Source of the DNA: Eimeria necatrix
Taxonomy: Eukaryota > Apicomplexa > Conoidasida > Eucoccidiorida > Eimeriidae
Assembly (NCBI RefSeq): GCF_000499385.1
Contig: NW_013654718.1
Location: 1 to 64,000 of the forward strand
Direction: 5' to 3'
Length of the DNA: 64,000 nucleotides
The notes under the pieces were generated by a model, which saw only the letters and a list, made by a program, of their open reading frames with translations, was not told where the DNA came from and searched no databases. Position 1 is the stretch's first letter. Each line of letters starts with the position of its first letter. Shown one piece after another: positions 9,320-19,400 of the stretch. Position numbers and translations under genes: made by a program.

Positions 9320-11675
9320 TTGCTTCTCTCTTTGCATCCAGCTTTTAATGGTAAAAACGGCGAGAACAATTGCAGAAAAGACGATCAAGCCAGCCCCACA
9401 CAAGGAGGCTACATTGAAACCCTCGCCAATGATCAGCTGCTCGCATTCACGCAGCAGCAGCTCCCAAGGTTAGTGGTAGGGTTTAGGGTTTAGGGTTTAG
9501 GGTTTACGAGCCGGATGGCTCTGCACGAGTTGAGCAGCCACGGCGTTGGCTTTAGGCCTTGGAAACAAATATACACTGCGGGGCAACGCCAAAGCGCCGC
9601 ACCGAGGGTTTAGGGTTTAGTGTTTAGGGTTTAGGGTTTAGTGTTTAGGGTTTAGGGTTTACTTGGAAGGAGTAGCTGAAGACAGCATCCAGGTTTTGGA
9701 CAATGGCGATTGTCGCCGCAGACTCAAACTCTAGAGCGCTTATGAGGCACAGCTGCGCCCCCAGACCCAGACAGGGAAGCACTGCGAAAAAGCGTAAACC
9801 ACTACGGTTTAGGGTTTAGGGTTTGGCGCTTAGGGTTTAGGGTTTAGGGGTTTGAATCTGTCGACCTGGCAGCTGAAGATGTGGAAGCAGCAAGGACTCG
9901 CGGGAGTTCAGCAGGCAAGGGTTTACAGGCAGCTCCGCGTGGTCCCCCGGAGGGGGCGTGGAACCTCGGGTTTAGGGTTTAGGGTTTAGGGTTTAGGGTT
10001 TACGGATGAGGGCTGTCCACTCGGCGGGCTCGAGGCTTTTGAAGAAAGAAGCCGTAAATGGAGAAACGGATAGCACCAAAGGCAAAAAGAAAACAAGACC
10101 AAAAAACATCATAAACAAAACCGAAAGAATAGGGGGCCCCCTTGTGGCCACGTGCCGCCCCAGAACAAACGACACGCCGTCTGCCCTCCACAGCCACACA
10201 AACCCTAAACCCTAAACCCTCAGCCCTCAACCCTAAACCCTAATCCACATACAACCGCCCGAACCCTGTGTGGCCATTCAAAACCCTAGGATTCCACTCC
10301 CCTTCTACGGCCCAGCTTCACAGGTTTGAGACTGCATAGGAAATTTACTATCTAAACCCTAAACCCTAAGTCCTAGACCGTTTTGGCTAAAGCCTATGCT
10401 CCAACTCTCTTGTAAGCAACACTTTAAAAATGCTTTCTTCTTTTGGCAGGCCTGCTCAACCTCTGAGGGTTAAGGGTTTAGGGCTTAGGGTTTAGGGTTT
10501 AGGGTTTACGGAGAAAGGCGCCGACGACCAGCATGATAAAAGCCCCGCCCTTTGTAATGTTGTCAATCATTGCGATCTCACTTTTGGAGTTCTCGGCGAT
10601 AATTGCTGCAAACAAACCCTAAACCCTAAACCCTAAACCCTAAACCTCAAACCTCGTTCTGGGCCTGAAGCAGCACCATGGCTCCGTGATGTGCTAGGGT
10701 TTATATCGCCTCAAATAACAATCCAGGGCTTAACTTGTGCTAAGGACTAGTTTAGGGTTTAGGGTTTAGGGTTTACTGCCGCCCCCGAGGGTCGCGTGCA
10801 TGAGGCCCGGCTTCGCAATGAGCAGAATGCCAAGGCAGCAAACCAAAACCATACTCCATAACCTGCAGCAGCAACAGCAGCAGCAGCAGCAGAAAAGCAG
10901 CAGCAGCAGCAATACCGCCCCCGGAAGCACAAGTTGTCCATTCAGTTTCGTGTTTCTTCAACTCAAAATGTCTGCCCCTACCACAGCAGCAGCAGCAGCA
11001 GCAGCAGCAGCACGCACAGCAACGAAACCAAAAAAAGCGGAACCACAGACAGCAGTAGCAGCAACACAGATAGCAGCAGCAGCAGCAGCACAAACAGCAC
11101 CACAAGCAGCAGCGGCACAAATAGCACCACCAGCAGCAGCAGCCCAAACAGCACCAACAGCAGCAGCGGCACGAACAGTACCAACAGCAGCAGCAGCACA
11201 AACAGCCGCGGCAGCAGCAGCAGCACAAACAGCCGCGGCGGCAGCAGCAGCACAAACAGCCGCGGCAGCAGCAGCAGCACAAACAGCAGCAGCAGCACAA
11301 ACAGCAGCAGCAGCAGCAGCACAAACAGCAGGAGCAATATACCAGCCAAGTCCTTCCTTTTGAATTACAGCCCCAAGAAAAGCGGCCCAAATTGTCGCCG
11401 ACAGCCCCACAGCTGCTGCATCTCCCAGAGGCAGGCGCGAGAGAGCAACATAGTAGAGAGCTGAAGAACAAAAAGAAAAATTAAAAACAAAATTAAAAAC
11501 CCAGCAGCAGCAGCAGCCACTGCAGCAGCAGCAATACGAACAGCTCGGCCCGCAGAAACGGCACCAACAGCAGCAGCGGCATCAACACCCCAGTCGGCAG
11601 CAACAACAGTGACAGCAGCAACAGCAGCGACGGCAGCAGCAACAGCAGCAGCAGCAGGAACAGCAGCAGTAACAC

Positions 11676-11707
<32 letters not shown>

Positions 11708-11892
11708 GCAGCAGCAGGAACAGCAGCAGCAGACCGTGGCAGATAACGGCAATGATCCCTCTGGCGAGTAAAAATTTGGCGAGAGGTTCTTTGTAATGGA
11801 GATATTTGAAAGGGTTTATTTTGCGGACTTGACAAATAACGACACAGAGCACAGACTGAAATATAAACCGAAAAAGCAAGACCTGCAGCAGT

Positions 11893-11926
<34 letters not shown>

Positions 11927-12245
11927 CCGAAACAAAAGCAGCCAACCACGTCAAGAACAGCAGCAACTGGCCCCTCCCGAACTCTTTAAAACGCCTCCCG
12001 AAAAGTTCGCCATGAGATTGGGGTGCCCCTGGGGGGTTAGGGTTTAGGGTTTAGGGTTTAGGGTTTACGTTGAGTATAGGGAGCCCGGCCGAACAAACCA
12101 CCTTTGTGAGCACCCCAGTGCAAGAGTAAAGAAAAGCCCCAATTGCTGACAGCAGAATTCCTTTAGAAGCAGCGCAGCAGAGAGACACGCGGCTGCTACG
12201 CTGCTGCTGCAGCGGAGACAGCCGCTGCAGTGCCGATGATATCAT
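8852..12245 (-). CDS. drug/metabolite (EamA-like) transporter, 10 membrane spans
   Basis: Exons on the - strand: 12245-12069, 11882-11735, 11460-11343, 10862-10777, 10605-10510, 10180-10004, 9781-9663 and 9436-8876, reading through to a stop at 8852-8854. Every junction is GT-AG with matching phase, giving about 501 residues. Ten hydrophobic spans are visible, from KGILLSAIGAFLYS through LLFRFIFQSVLC, LLARGIIAVICHALYYVAL, LPLGDAAAVGLSATIW, VLVCCLGILLIAKPG, GGAFIMLVVGAFL and SVLFMMFFGLVFFLP to LCGAGLIVFSAIVLAVF. The order and motifs (ARG before span 3, PLGDA, GILLIAKP) match the two-repeat EamA/DMT fold. The C-terminal tail is poly-Ala and poly-Ser and cytosolic by inference. Substrate is unknown. 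An alternative end splices at GTAACCCTAAACCC (8875) into the CTG-rich stretch ending at 8614. Confidence 0.82.
9437..9662 (-). repeat. transporter intron G: two telomere-like arrays, each preceded by a donor
   Basis: 226 nt. Starts GTAAACCCTAAACCC (array 9605-9662, with CACTAAA variants). A second GTAAACCCTAAACCC with four units begins at 9508, which would let 9509 to about 9571 act as an optional exon. The acceptor GAATGCGAGCAG lies after a CTG stretch. Phase 0 on both sides joins FSYSFQ to LIIGEGFNV. Confidence 0.8.
9782..10003 (-). repeat. transporter intron F: telomere-like donor
   Basis: 222 nt. Starts GTAAACCCTAAACCC with five units (9968-10003). A second array (9805-9851) is also in CCCTAAA sense and lies before the acceptor CTTTTTCGCAG. 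Here the two arrays are direct, not inverted. The split codon C+TG is restored. Confidence 0.82.
10181..10509 (-). repeat. transporter intron E: inverted telomere-like ends
   Basis: 329 nt. Starts GTAAACCCTAAACCC with several units, some degenerate (10466-10509). Ends with TTTAGGG arrays (10201-10240) and acceptor GGAGGGCAG. A further short TTTAGGG-sense array lies inside at about 10354-10370. The C+AC split codon is restored, giving VVGAFL-HGVSFVLGR. Confidence 0.85.
10606..10776 (-). repeat. transporter intron D: inverted telomere-like ends
   Basis: 171 nt. The coding strand starts GTAAACCCTAAACCC (four units, 10748-10776) and ends with five TTTAGGG-type units followed by TTTGTTTGCAG. The two arrays are complementary and could pair to bring donor and acceptor together. 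The A+CA split codon is restored. Confidence 0.85.
10863..11342 (-). repeat. transporter intron C: 480-nt CTG/GCTGTTTGT repeat
   Basis: Donor GGCTG|GTATAT, acceptor GTTGCTGCTGCAG. Most of the intron is a (CTG)n-based repeat with regular TTTGT interruptions that, if translated, would give Ala-rich, Leu-rich or Cys-rich strings in the three frames. Removing it restores the contiguous EamA motif KEGLGW-LWSMVLVCC with a split TGG codon. Confidence 0.8.
11461..11734 (-). repeat. transporter intron B: CTG tract
   Basis: 274 nt, donor CACG|GTCTGC and acceptor TTTTTGTTCTTCAG. Nearly all of it is a (CTG)n tract with interruptions. Splicing joins AVICH to ALYYVALSRLPLGDA with a split GCT codon, so this repeat is intronic although all frames are open. 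Confidence 0.8.
11883..12068 (-). repeat. transporter intron A: telomere-like donor, CTG-type acceptor
   Basis: 186 nt. On the coding strand it begins GTAAACCCTAAACCC with about four units, then unique sequence, then a CTG tract ending CTACTGCTGCAG. Phase 0 on both sides joins GLPILN to VLLFRFIFQ, which is the expected spacing of EamA spans 1 and 2. Confidence 0.8.
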
Positions 12246-12350
12246 TTTGCTGCAGAAGGAGCCGTTTTGCTGCGAGTGCAGCAGCAGAGAAAAGCACAAA
12301 CGCAAATGTGTATTTCAAGCAGCTGCATTTGGGCGCATGCGGGGCTTCAG

Positions 12351-12365
12351 TGTACGTACACCTGG
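12351..12365. promoter_or_regulatory. palindromic TGTACGTACACCTGG motif upstream of the transporter
   Basis: A 15-bp string with palindromic core TGTACGTACA lies about 105 bp upstream of the transporter start codon. An identical 15-mer occurs at 1757-1771. Two exact copies 10.6 kb apart in non-repeat sequence suggest a protein-binding site, possibly for an ApiAP2 factor (inference). Confidence 0.3.
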
Positions 12366-13990
12366 AAGTGCATGCACGTGTCATTCATTCATTGATGTCT
12401 TTGTTTCCATCCAAAAAAGATATTTCAGATGATTCCGGACTTGTCTTCAAATTCGCGTCACAACGATGTGTTTGCTGCGTTGCATGCATGCAACTGGAAG
12501 CAAAAAACACAAGAAATAAATAAAACGTGCACGGAAACCCGTGCACCTTTGCCCACAGTGTGAATAAGCGCAAAAACACACTTTTCTGGAAATGTGCCGC
12601 ATGCATGCGCGCATGCATGTATTTCCTTGACCAAGAAATGCACAGGCAAAGAAAATGTATAAGAAAAGGCTTGCTCTTACACAAGAATATATACATATAT
12701 ATATAATGTATACTCGAATGCAGGTAAAGATGCATGAATATATTTATATCTTTGCATGCATATATTAATTTCATATGCGCCTTCTCTTGTACCTGTTTTC
12801 TCGGCTTTTCCCAAACGCAGCAGCCAAGTTTGGCCCGGAAAAGGAATTGTAGAGGGCCAGCAGAAAAAGAAATCTAGGGTTTAGGGTTTAGGGTTTAGCC
12901 TTCAGAGTTTCCAGTGGCTCCAAACAAAACCCGTTCTCAAGCCCAAACGCTAAGAGCCAGGAACGGGGGTTACCGCAGCGGGGAACCTAAATAGAATTAA
13001 AAGAAACGGCAGAAAGCGGCAAGAAAGCCTCGAGACAGACGGATCGGGTAAAAAGATTAAAAAGTGCAAAGAGGGGGTTGCTTCGAGCCCCCGAGAAGAC
13101 CTCGCGGAGAGTTCTTCTTCATTCCAAACCCTAAAACCTAGCCCCAAACCCTAAGCCACCGAGCGGCAGAGCTCAACAACAAAGTAAAGCACTCCGCAGC
13201 CGCTGGGCATCATCAACAGCTAGCGAGTTAGCTGGGTTCCGCCTGAAAAGCAAGACAGAAACACCATCAAACCCTAAACCCTAAACCCTACTGCGGCCTG
13301 CACGTAGCGACGCTGCAACGAGGCTTGATTTCGCTCTCGTTTCCCTCAAAGATTAACCTCCTGTTCATGGGTAAAAATCTAAAAAAAGGGTTTGTGGCTG
13401 AGAGGGAAGGGTTTAGGGTTTGTGCTGCAGGGCGTTGGCAACAGACCAGTGGCACAGGCAAGGCGCCGGGGGGTCGGCCACTGCGGAGAAGGGAAAGGCA
13501 AAAAAAAACAAACCCTTAGTCCCCCCAAAACGCTTGTTAGCCAACCTAAATAGAGTTTTTGGCTTAGGGTTTTCTTACTAGGGTTAAAACATCGGAAGAC
13601 AACTGTTTAGAGGCGCTCTCGCGGTGTTCCCGCTCGCCCAGCAGCAAAAGCTCCTGTGCTGCTGCGGCTCAAGCTGCCACTGGCAAGCCCCAGTCGGCAG
13701 TGTGCGCTCGTTTAGTAGTTTTGCCAGGAATTACCCCACCGAATAATTCATTTTAAAGTAATTCTTATCTTGTTTGAGCTGCTCAAATCCGCACTTTCAA
13801 ACCCAGGCACCAAGCGCTAGGCGCCTGGCTGTGGGTCGGCGAGCTGCGGGATTTTATCAAGTTCAGCGACAACGACTGACAGGGAGTACAAACTTGCATT
13901 CTAGACGCTAAACCACGCAAAAACCCAAACCCTAGCTGAATACATGGGTCATAAACGCTTATTCCTTAAAAAGGGATTAGGGGAATTCGA
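12366..13990. other. transition zone from repeat-rich to ordinary sequence
   Basis: Alternating GCATGCATGC and TATATA stretches (about 12480-12770), then short telomere-like arrays at about 12875-12898, 13126-13150 (degenerate) and 13266-13291. The last vestiges are near 13570 and 13925. Past about 13.93 kb neither CAG tracts nor telomere-like arrays recur. A TTTAGGG-sense array before CTTGCTTTTCAG near 13250 (- strand) resembles an intron end, but I could not place an exon. Confidence 0.6.
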
Positions 13991-16483
13991 AAAAAAATCT
14001 CAGAGCTACAAAAAAGCACACACACAAGGCGCTAGAAGCCGCGCCCTTACTCTTTGCGGGCTTATTCTTAGTGCTTCCAGTTTCCGGCGACAGTTACACT
14101 CGTGTGATCCAAGTTCAGCAATTTCATGAGGCATTTGACACTCTCCTATGAAGGTAATACTAAAGTTAGAGGTTCCATGAGGTCCCATACGCCATTTTTA
14201 ACCAAGATAAACTCAGAAAGACATTAGAAAGGCTTCCCCAAGGAGGCAGGCTGCTGGGGCTTCGGCCAATGATGCTAGCAAAGGGAATAGCAGGAAGAGT
14301 AGTGACGGGGAGGTGCCAAATAGTGTCTTTTCCATTTTATTTAAGAGAAAACTCCATCATGTTTCAGCAGCTAGTATGAAAGGGGCTGATGCTACGTAAT
14401 CCTCTCTGGGCTAGCGACTCTGGAGTTCTTATGTGGCTCAAACTGCACACTTTAGTGGAGGCGAGAGCCGTTCCGCCTCGGCAAAATTTCTTCGTCGTAG
14501 TGAATCAATTCCATTGCCATTTTCAGAGAAACAAGCAACAGGAAATCGGATTGTTGCTGAGAAATAGGCAAGTACAGCAACAAAGTTATCCTATTGCACA
14601 CGCAAGATGCTGCTTTCAGTTCAACCGCCTTTCTGGGGAGCTTATCTATATGCAGTTCCACTTGTTTTAAACGCATTTTAAAATGCATTGGTGCACGCCG
14701 ACTGGCGTAAACTGAGAGCGAGAATGCACCACCTACAGATGCTGAAGAATTTTAGTTTCTCATTACACGGCCTGTGCCCATGCTGAAATGTGCAGAAGTG
14801 CACCGCTTTCCAGTTGTGGACTCGCAGCAGCGTAGATTCTTGATCTGAGCTAGATTTTCTGACCTTTGGTTCACACTTAACAGAGAACAGTGCACCGAAA
14901 CGCCAATAGATGTTGGGTTTTTCATGTTGTTCAGAGTGGTCTGGGCCTTGTCACCAGTGCCAGCGTAGAGGGTGTCCTAAATCTGCATAGAAGTGTAGGC
15001 TAAAAACGTTCTGTTCAACCACACCGATAGACAAAACAATTTCATACGGCAACTGCACCATGGTGGGCAGCAGATAAGATAACGACGCTGGCACACTGGG
15101 GGTGGTGAAGGTAGAGTCATTTCCAAGGAACTGCGATGATCATCCGCTCATCAGGTCGCAGTAACCCTGGGGGCTGATGGTGCCAACGGCTCTGCAAGTT
15201 TTTTTCTGGATCGGCTGAAGTGAGGCACCTGGCCCTGTTTTATGGCCCTTGACGAGAAAGGAGGCTTTTCTGCGACTGGCGAAGCCAAAGTTCTTTTCGT
15301 AGTTTCAACCCTAGTGTTTGCATGCATGAATGCAGAGGCGTAGAGGGAATTGTCTAGGTTAGAGTAAAATTTCGGTTTCTTGTGCGAATCGCAGTTCGGA
15401 AAGTTCTGAATGTATTCCGTATGATATCCTTGCTCAGGCAAATTCCTAGAACGGCAATTTCTACGAAGCCTGTAGTGTTATGGATGTACCAGGTCTGCAG
15501 GAGCTTGAGGGTTCCTGTCGATGCTACGTGCTTAGATCTGTTCGTGAAAAAGCGAACTGGGATGCTGACCTGATTTCCACCCAGCTAATGCGCAGAGGAA
15601 TATGCGGAGAACTCCATTTCCTCTGTATGACTGCGAGCTCGTACAACCTGCTTCAAATTCTGGTTTTGTCTTTCCCACTCCCATTGACTGCCAGCCACTA
15701 AACACAGAAGTTCAGTATATGTGCCTCCAGAGAGGCCACTGCTAAGAGCAGTCAAGAAATTGTGGAGCTCACGTGTTGGATACCGCGAGAGTTCAGTATA
15801 TGTGCCTCCAGAGAGGCCACTGCTCAGAGCAGTCAAGAAATGGGGGAGCTCACGTGTTGGATACCGCGAGACTTCAGGCAAAAATTTGCACGAACGATGT
15901 CAACTAGAGAAAATCCACACTGCACAGAAGAAACATTCGTTGCGGAATATCGAAAGCAGTGTGCTAGCACGGTTTGCGTGTCTGATGTAGGCAAAAAAAC
16001 TGAGATTCGAATAATGCGGGTCTGTCGATCTCTTGCTGCATAAAGATTGTCAAGGAAACTGCCATCCAAAGCGAATTGGGATGTCAAGTCTTCAAACTTG
16101 TGCCGGGAAGCCACCAGGACGATGCCTTCCAAAAAGAGGACTCGTTTGCCAGCTTGGCTTGCACTTCATTTCAGGCGTTCTCCTTTGTTCTCCGTGCGAG
16201 GCATTCCATAATCACTAGGGCTAACAAGCGGGGCCTGCAGATATCAGGCGCGTTGTTTGTATCGCAGAATAAATGAAAAGCATGCGACTGTATTCTGTAA
16301 AAGCTGCATCCACAGAGATGCGCTGCCTCGACAAAACTGAATATATGATCAAGCTTACACGACAATAAGCCCCACCAGGGCTCCCAAATCTGAAGCGAAT
16401 GTTTCTCTTTTGATTCCAAATGTTCCTTCAAGAAACTACGTTCACAACATAGCACAGAAAATGATTCAAGCCCCTGAAGCAGC
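13991..16483. other. unassigned sequence downstream of the ABCG gene
   Basis: No supportable gene. It lies 3' of the ABCG gene and may include its untranslated region or missed C-terminal exons. It contains the 81-bp tandem duplication at 15711-15872. Confidence 0.5.
15711..15872. repeat. 81-bp tandem duplication
   Basis: Two adjacent copies (starting at 15711 and 15792) of a segment containing CAGTATATGTGCCTCCAGAG. They differ at only a few positions, so the duplication is recent. It lies in non-coding sequence downstream of the ABCG gene. Confidence 0.9.
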
Positions 16484-19400
16484 TCATTTGGGGTTGAGCT
16501 CTCTTAGGCTTAAATTTTCCCGCTGAAGGGCCCTCCTTGGACTTACGGCGTCTCCCGAAACATTTTCTCCCTCCTCACCAATGAAGTACTCGTTTTCAAG
16601 AATCGTAACGCTAAAAGCCGAAAGTGCATATTTGAATGGTGATAACGCCTGTAACGGAGTAGCACCACTAGCAGCCATATCACTTCACTAAACTGAAGAT
16701 GTCCCCGTGGAAGGAAGTGCAAGAAGTGGGATTTTTTTCTTACCGCAAGGACTCTAAAAAAGGGGCTCAACTGGTCGATCTGTGTCATGAATCCAGAAAA
16801 TAGGGCCAGGACAACTTGGATGACTTGCGTCACCGCTAGTGCAACGACTTCCTGGAGAAACAGAAGCAGCGCAACGGTGACAAGTAAATTGGTGAATATC
16901 CCTTCTCTGCCATTGTGCCTTTGTCTTGGCTTCAAAAAGTGGGCGCATCACTGCTTTCTGCACATGGAGTTATACTGTTCAGGAAAGAACGTCCTTAGAT
17001 ACGATATGACGCATAGAAATACTCCTGTACGCAGCTTCCGTACAAAATCTATGGGAAAAGTGCCAGCAAGCTATTTTTTGAGGACTGCAAATTGGCGAAA
17101 AGCGGCCATTCGTGCGCCATTAGTCTCTTAGTGGTTCTTGGGCTGCAAAGCTTTCAAGCCTCTGCGCTGATGAACTGTTGGAAGGCTACTCGCGAAAAAT
17201 TGTCAAGCAATGAAGATGGCAAAAACAACACAGGAAGGTGAGCTCGCGCAGCTCATTAAAACGTCCAAAACGGTGCTATGATTTATGAATTACCAATTCG
17301 CTGACTTACATCGGTCACAACAGCAGATATAAAGTAGCCGTATGACTGGAGGGATAGAACTGACAGTAGCAAGATGCCCAACGACTGGAAAAATTTGGCT
17401 GCCGAGGAAGCTAAACCCATAATAAAAAATGTAATCCTAAAGACAGAAATGAGGCAAAAAATTGCGCATGAAATGAACCAATGTACTAATCGCATGACGT
17501 TCGTTAGACAACTGCAGCCTTACTGCAAATGGGTTGCACATATCCCTACATATGGCGGCCAAACTCACAAGTGAAAAATGATGGGGAAAACCAGAAATAA
17601 CACAGTGTCGCTAGTCGACGTTCCAATAAAATACACCCACATGCGAATAACACCTGCGCACCCAAAGCAGAATGTCCCATGTTTCCCCGTGACACTTTGC
17701 GCAGCTAGCTGCTGACGCAGTCGGATCCTAGGCAATGCAAGAAACTTGGAAACTACACGTCCAGTAAACTGAAAATGCGCGCCGTTCAAACGAATTCCAT
17801 GAAGCTTCACTAGTGCAACTACCTGTAGAATTCACTGCGATCCTACCTGACTCATATTCCCTTTGCGCTACCGGCCGCGCTTGAGGGAAAAGGCTTGCAA
17901 CGTTAAAAAGGCATGCAAGAGACTGAACAGAAAAGTCAACAGAAAAACAGAAAGCACCGAAAGTTCTTGTTTTATTATGGCCTGTCTTGGGTGGAATGTG
18001 GGCGGGCCTGGTGGTACCTGTGTTAAAACGATTTGGTAGCATGCGGAAACACGGTTCCAGGCATCTCCCAGGCTCCATCCCATCCTTCAGAAACACAAAC
18101 ACACTGTTCTTCAAAAGCGTCTGTTTGGCCTCCGCAGCTGGAACTTCGCCTGCTAAGCTCCTGTACTGTAAACTAAACAGGTCATGTTTTTGATGACGAA
18201 AATTGCAGAGGTTGTGAATTTGACTTACTGGAAGTATATGAATGAGGGTAACAGCGCTGTAATTAAAGTCGCAGCTAGACGAATATAGGATGTAGATGGG
18301 TCTCGCAGTCGCAAAAGCAGCCCTCGCTTTGTCAGGACCCAGGCCTCAGTAAAGGGTGAAATACGTTTGCTCTTTCGGGCATTTCTTGTAGCTCCTACAG
18401 ATGTTAGTGCATTCAAGACATTTTGCTGAGCCGTAACAGCATCAGCAATCCCATTATTGTTGGCATCAATGCTGACCCTGACGCAATTTTCCCTGCATTG
18501 TCCTTCTGCCTCGCCTTGGCCCCTGGATGTACACAATGCAGTCCAAATAGTGCTAATATTGGGTTTTGCGCTGCATGCACTCCGATGACATCCTACAGAC
18601 TTTCCATGCTGCTGGAGCTCGATTCCACTGTGCAGTAAACATATTTCATCAGCTATATGTTCACCGCGTCTACAGGAAAAAGCCCTGGCCGCAGCTGAGT
18701 GGTTATGCTGCCTCCTTCACACCTTGACAGTTGGGCTGGTATTTAGAGTCGACCACACTGTCTACCGTTCCCTTACACAGGCATTCCTTCCCCATCAGCT
18801 TCTTCAACTCTGTAGGTGTTTGGAGCTCCCTGCAGTAGACAGCATACATATCACCGCGCCTGGGCACAGTCTACTGCAGGCGGCTAGTGCGGCAGGGCTC
18901 GAAGTCCTTCACAGCAAAAGGACCCCACAAAACCTGAGAGGCAAGTAAAGTAAAAGGCTGCCTTGGAATGGCATTCTGCTGAGGCTCTAGCAAAATTATC
19001 AAGTCTTTCTATAGTAGCGCTCACCACGGGCTCGAGTATGGACGAAAAGGTGCAGCTGCGCTGCTTGAAGTTGTCTCTTCCTTGTTCTTCCTGCCCACAC
19101 AGCATGCAATAACCGAAGCGATATGCACATGCACGAAGCACAGAGCTGAGACTGACAAGATTATTGCACAGCACACCGTTGTCCATTTCACAAAATATTG
19201 ACGAATGAAAAGCGCTGCGGCCCTGCTACTAACTGGGCGCAAAATGTGGCACCCTTTCCCGTGAGGTGTACAGCTTCAAAGGATGCACCCTGGCTCCTGA
19301 GTGAGAGAGTAATACCACGCAAAGCAATGGCTGTGTACCGAAGAAGTATGTTGCAGTGCATAAAAGCAACAACAACTAACCCAGTTTTTGAGGAATGCTT

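Noticed and set aside
10773..11471. 232-codon Cys-rich and 187-codon Ala-rich open frames on opposite strands
   Set aside because: They lie across transporter intron C and adjacent exons. Splicing restores the transporter, so these are repeat shadows.
11365..11966. Ala-rich or Leu-rich extension of the transporter after AVICH
   Set aside because: Removed as intron B. The spliced AVICH-ALYYVAL join fits the family and the codon phase, and the read-through does not.
11950..12028. Possible 40-nt intron made only of telomere-like repeat (12029-12068) with exon HGELFGRRF downstream
   Set aside because: The phase does not match, and joining 12069 to 11882 gives the expected EamA spacing.
1..13900. 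True chromosome end (telomere)
   Set aside because: The arrays are short, occur in both orientations and are interspersed with genes, so they are interstitial telomere-like repeats.
1..13990. CRISPR-like array or prokaryotic element
   Set aside because: Repeats are simple or telomeric without unique spacers, and the gene content is eukaryotic and intron-rich.
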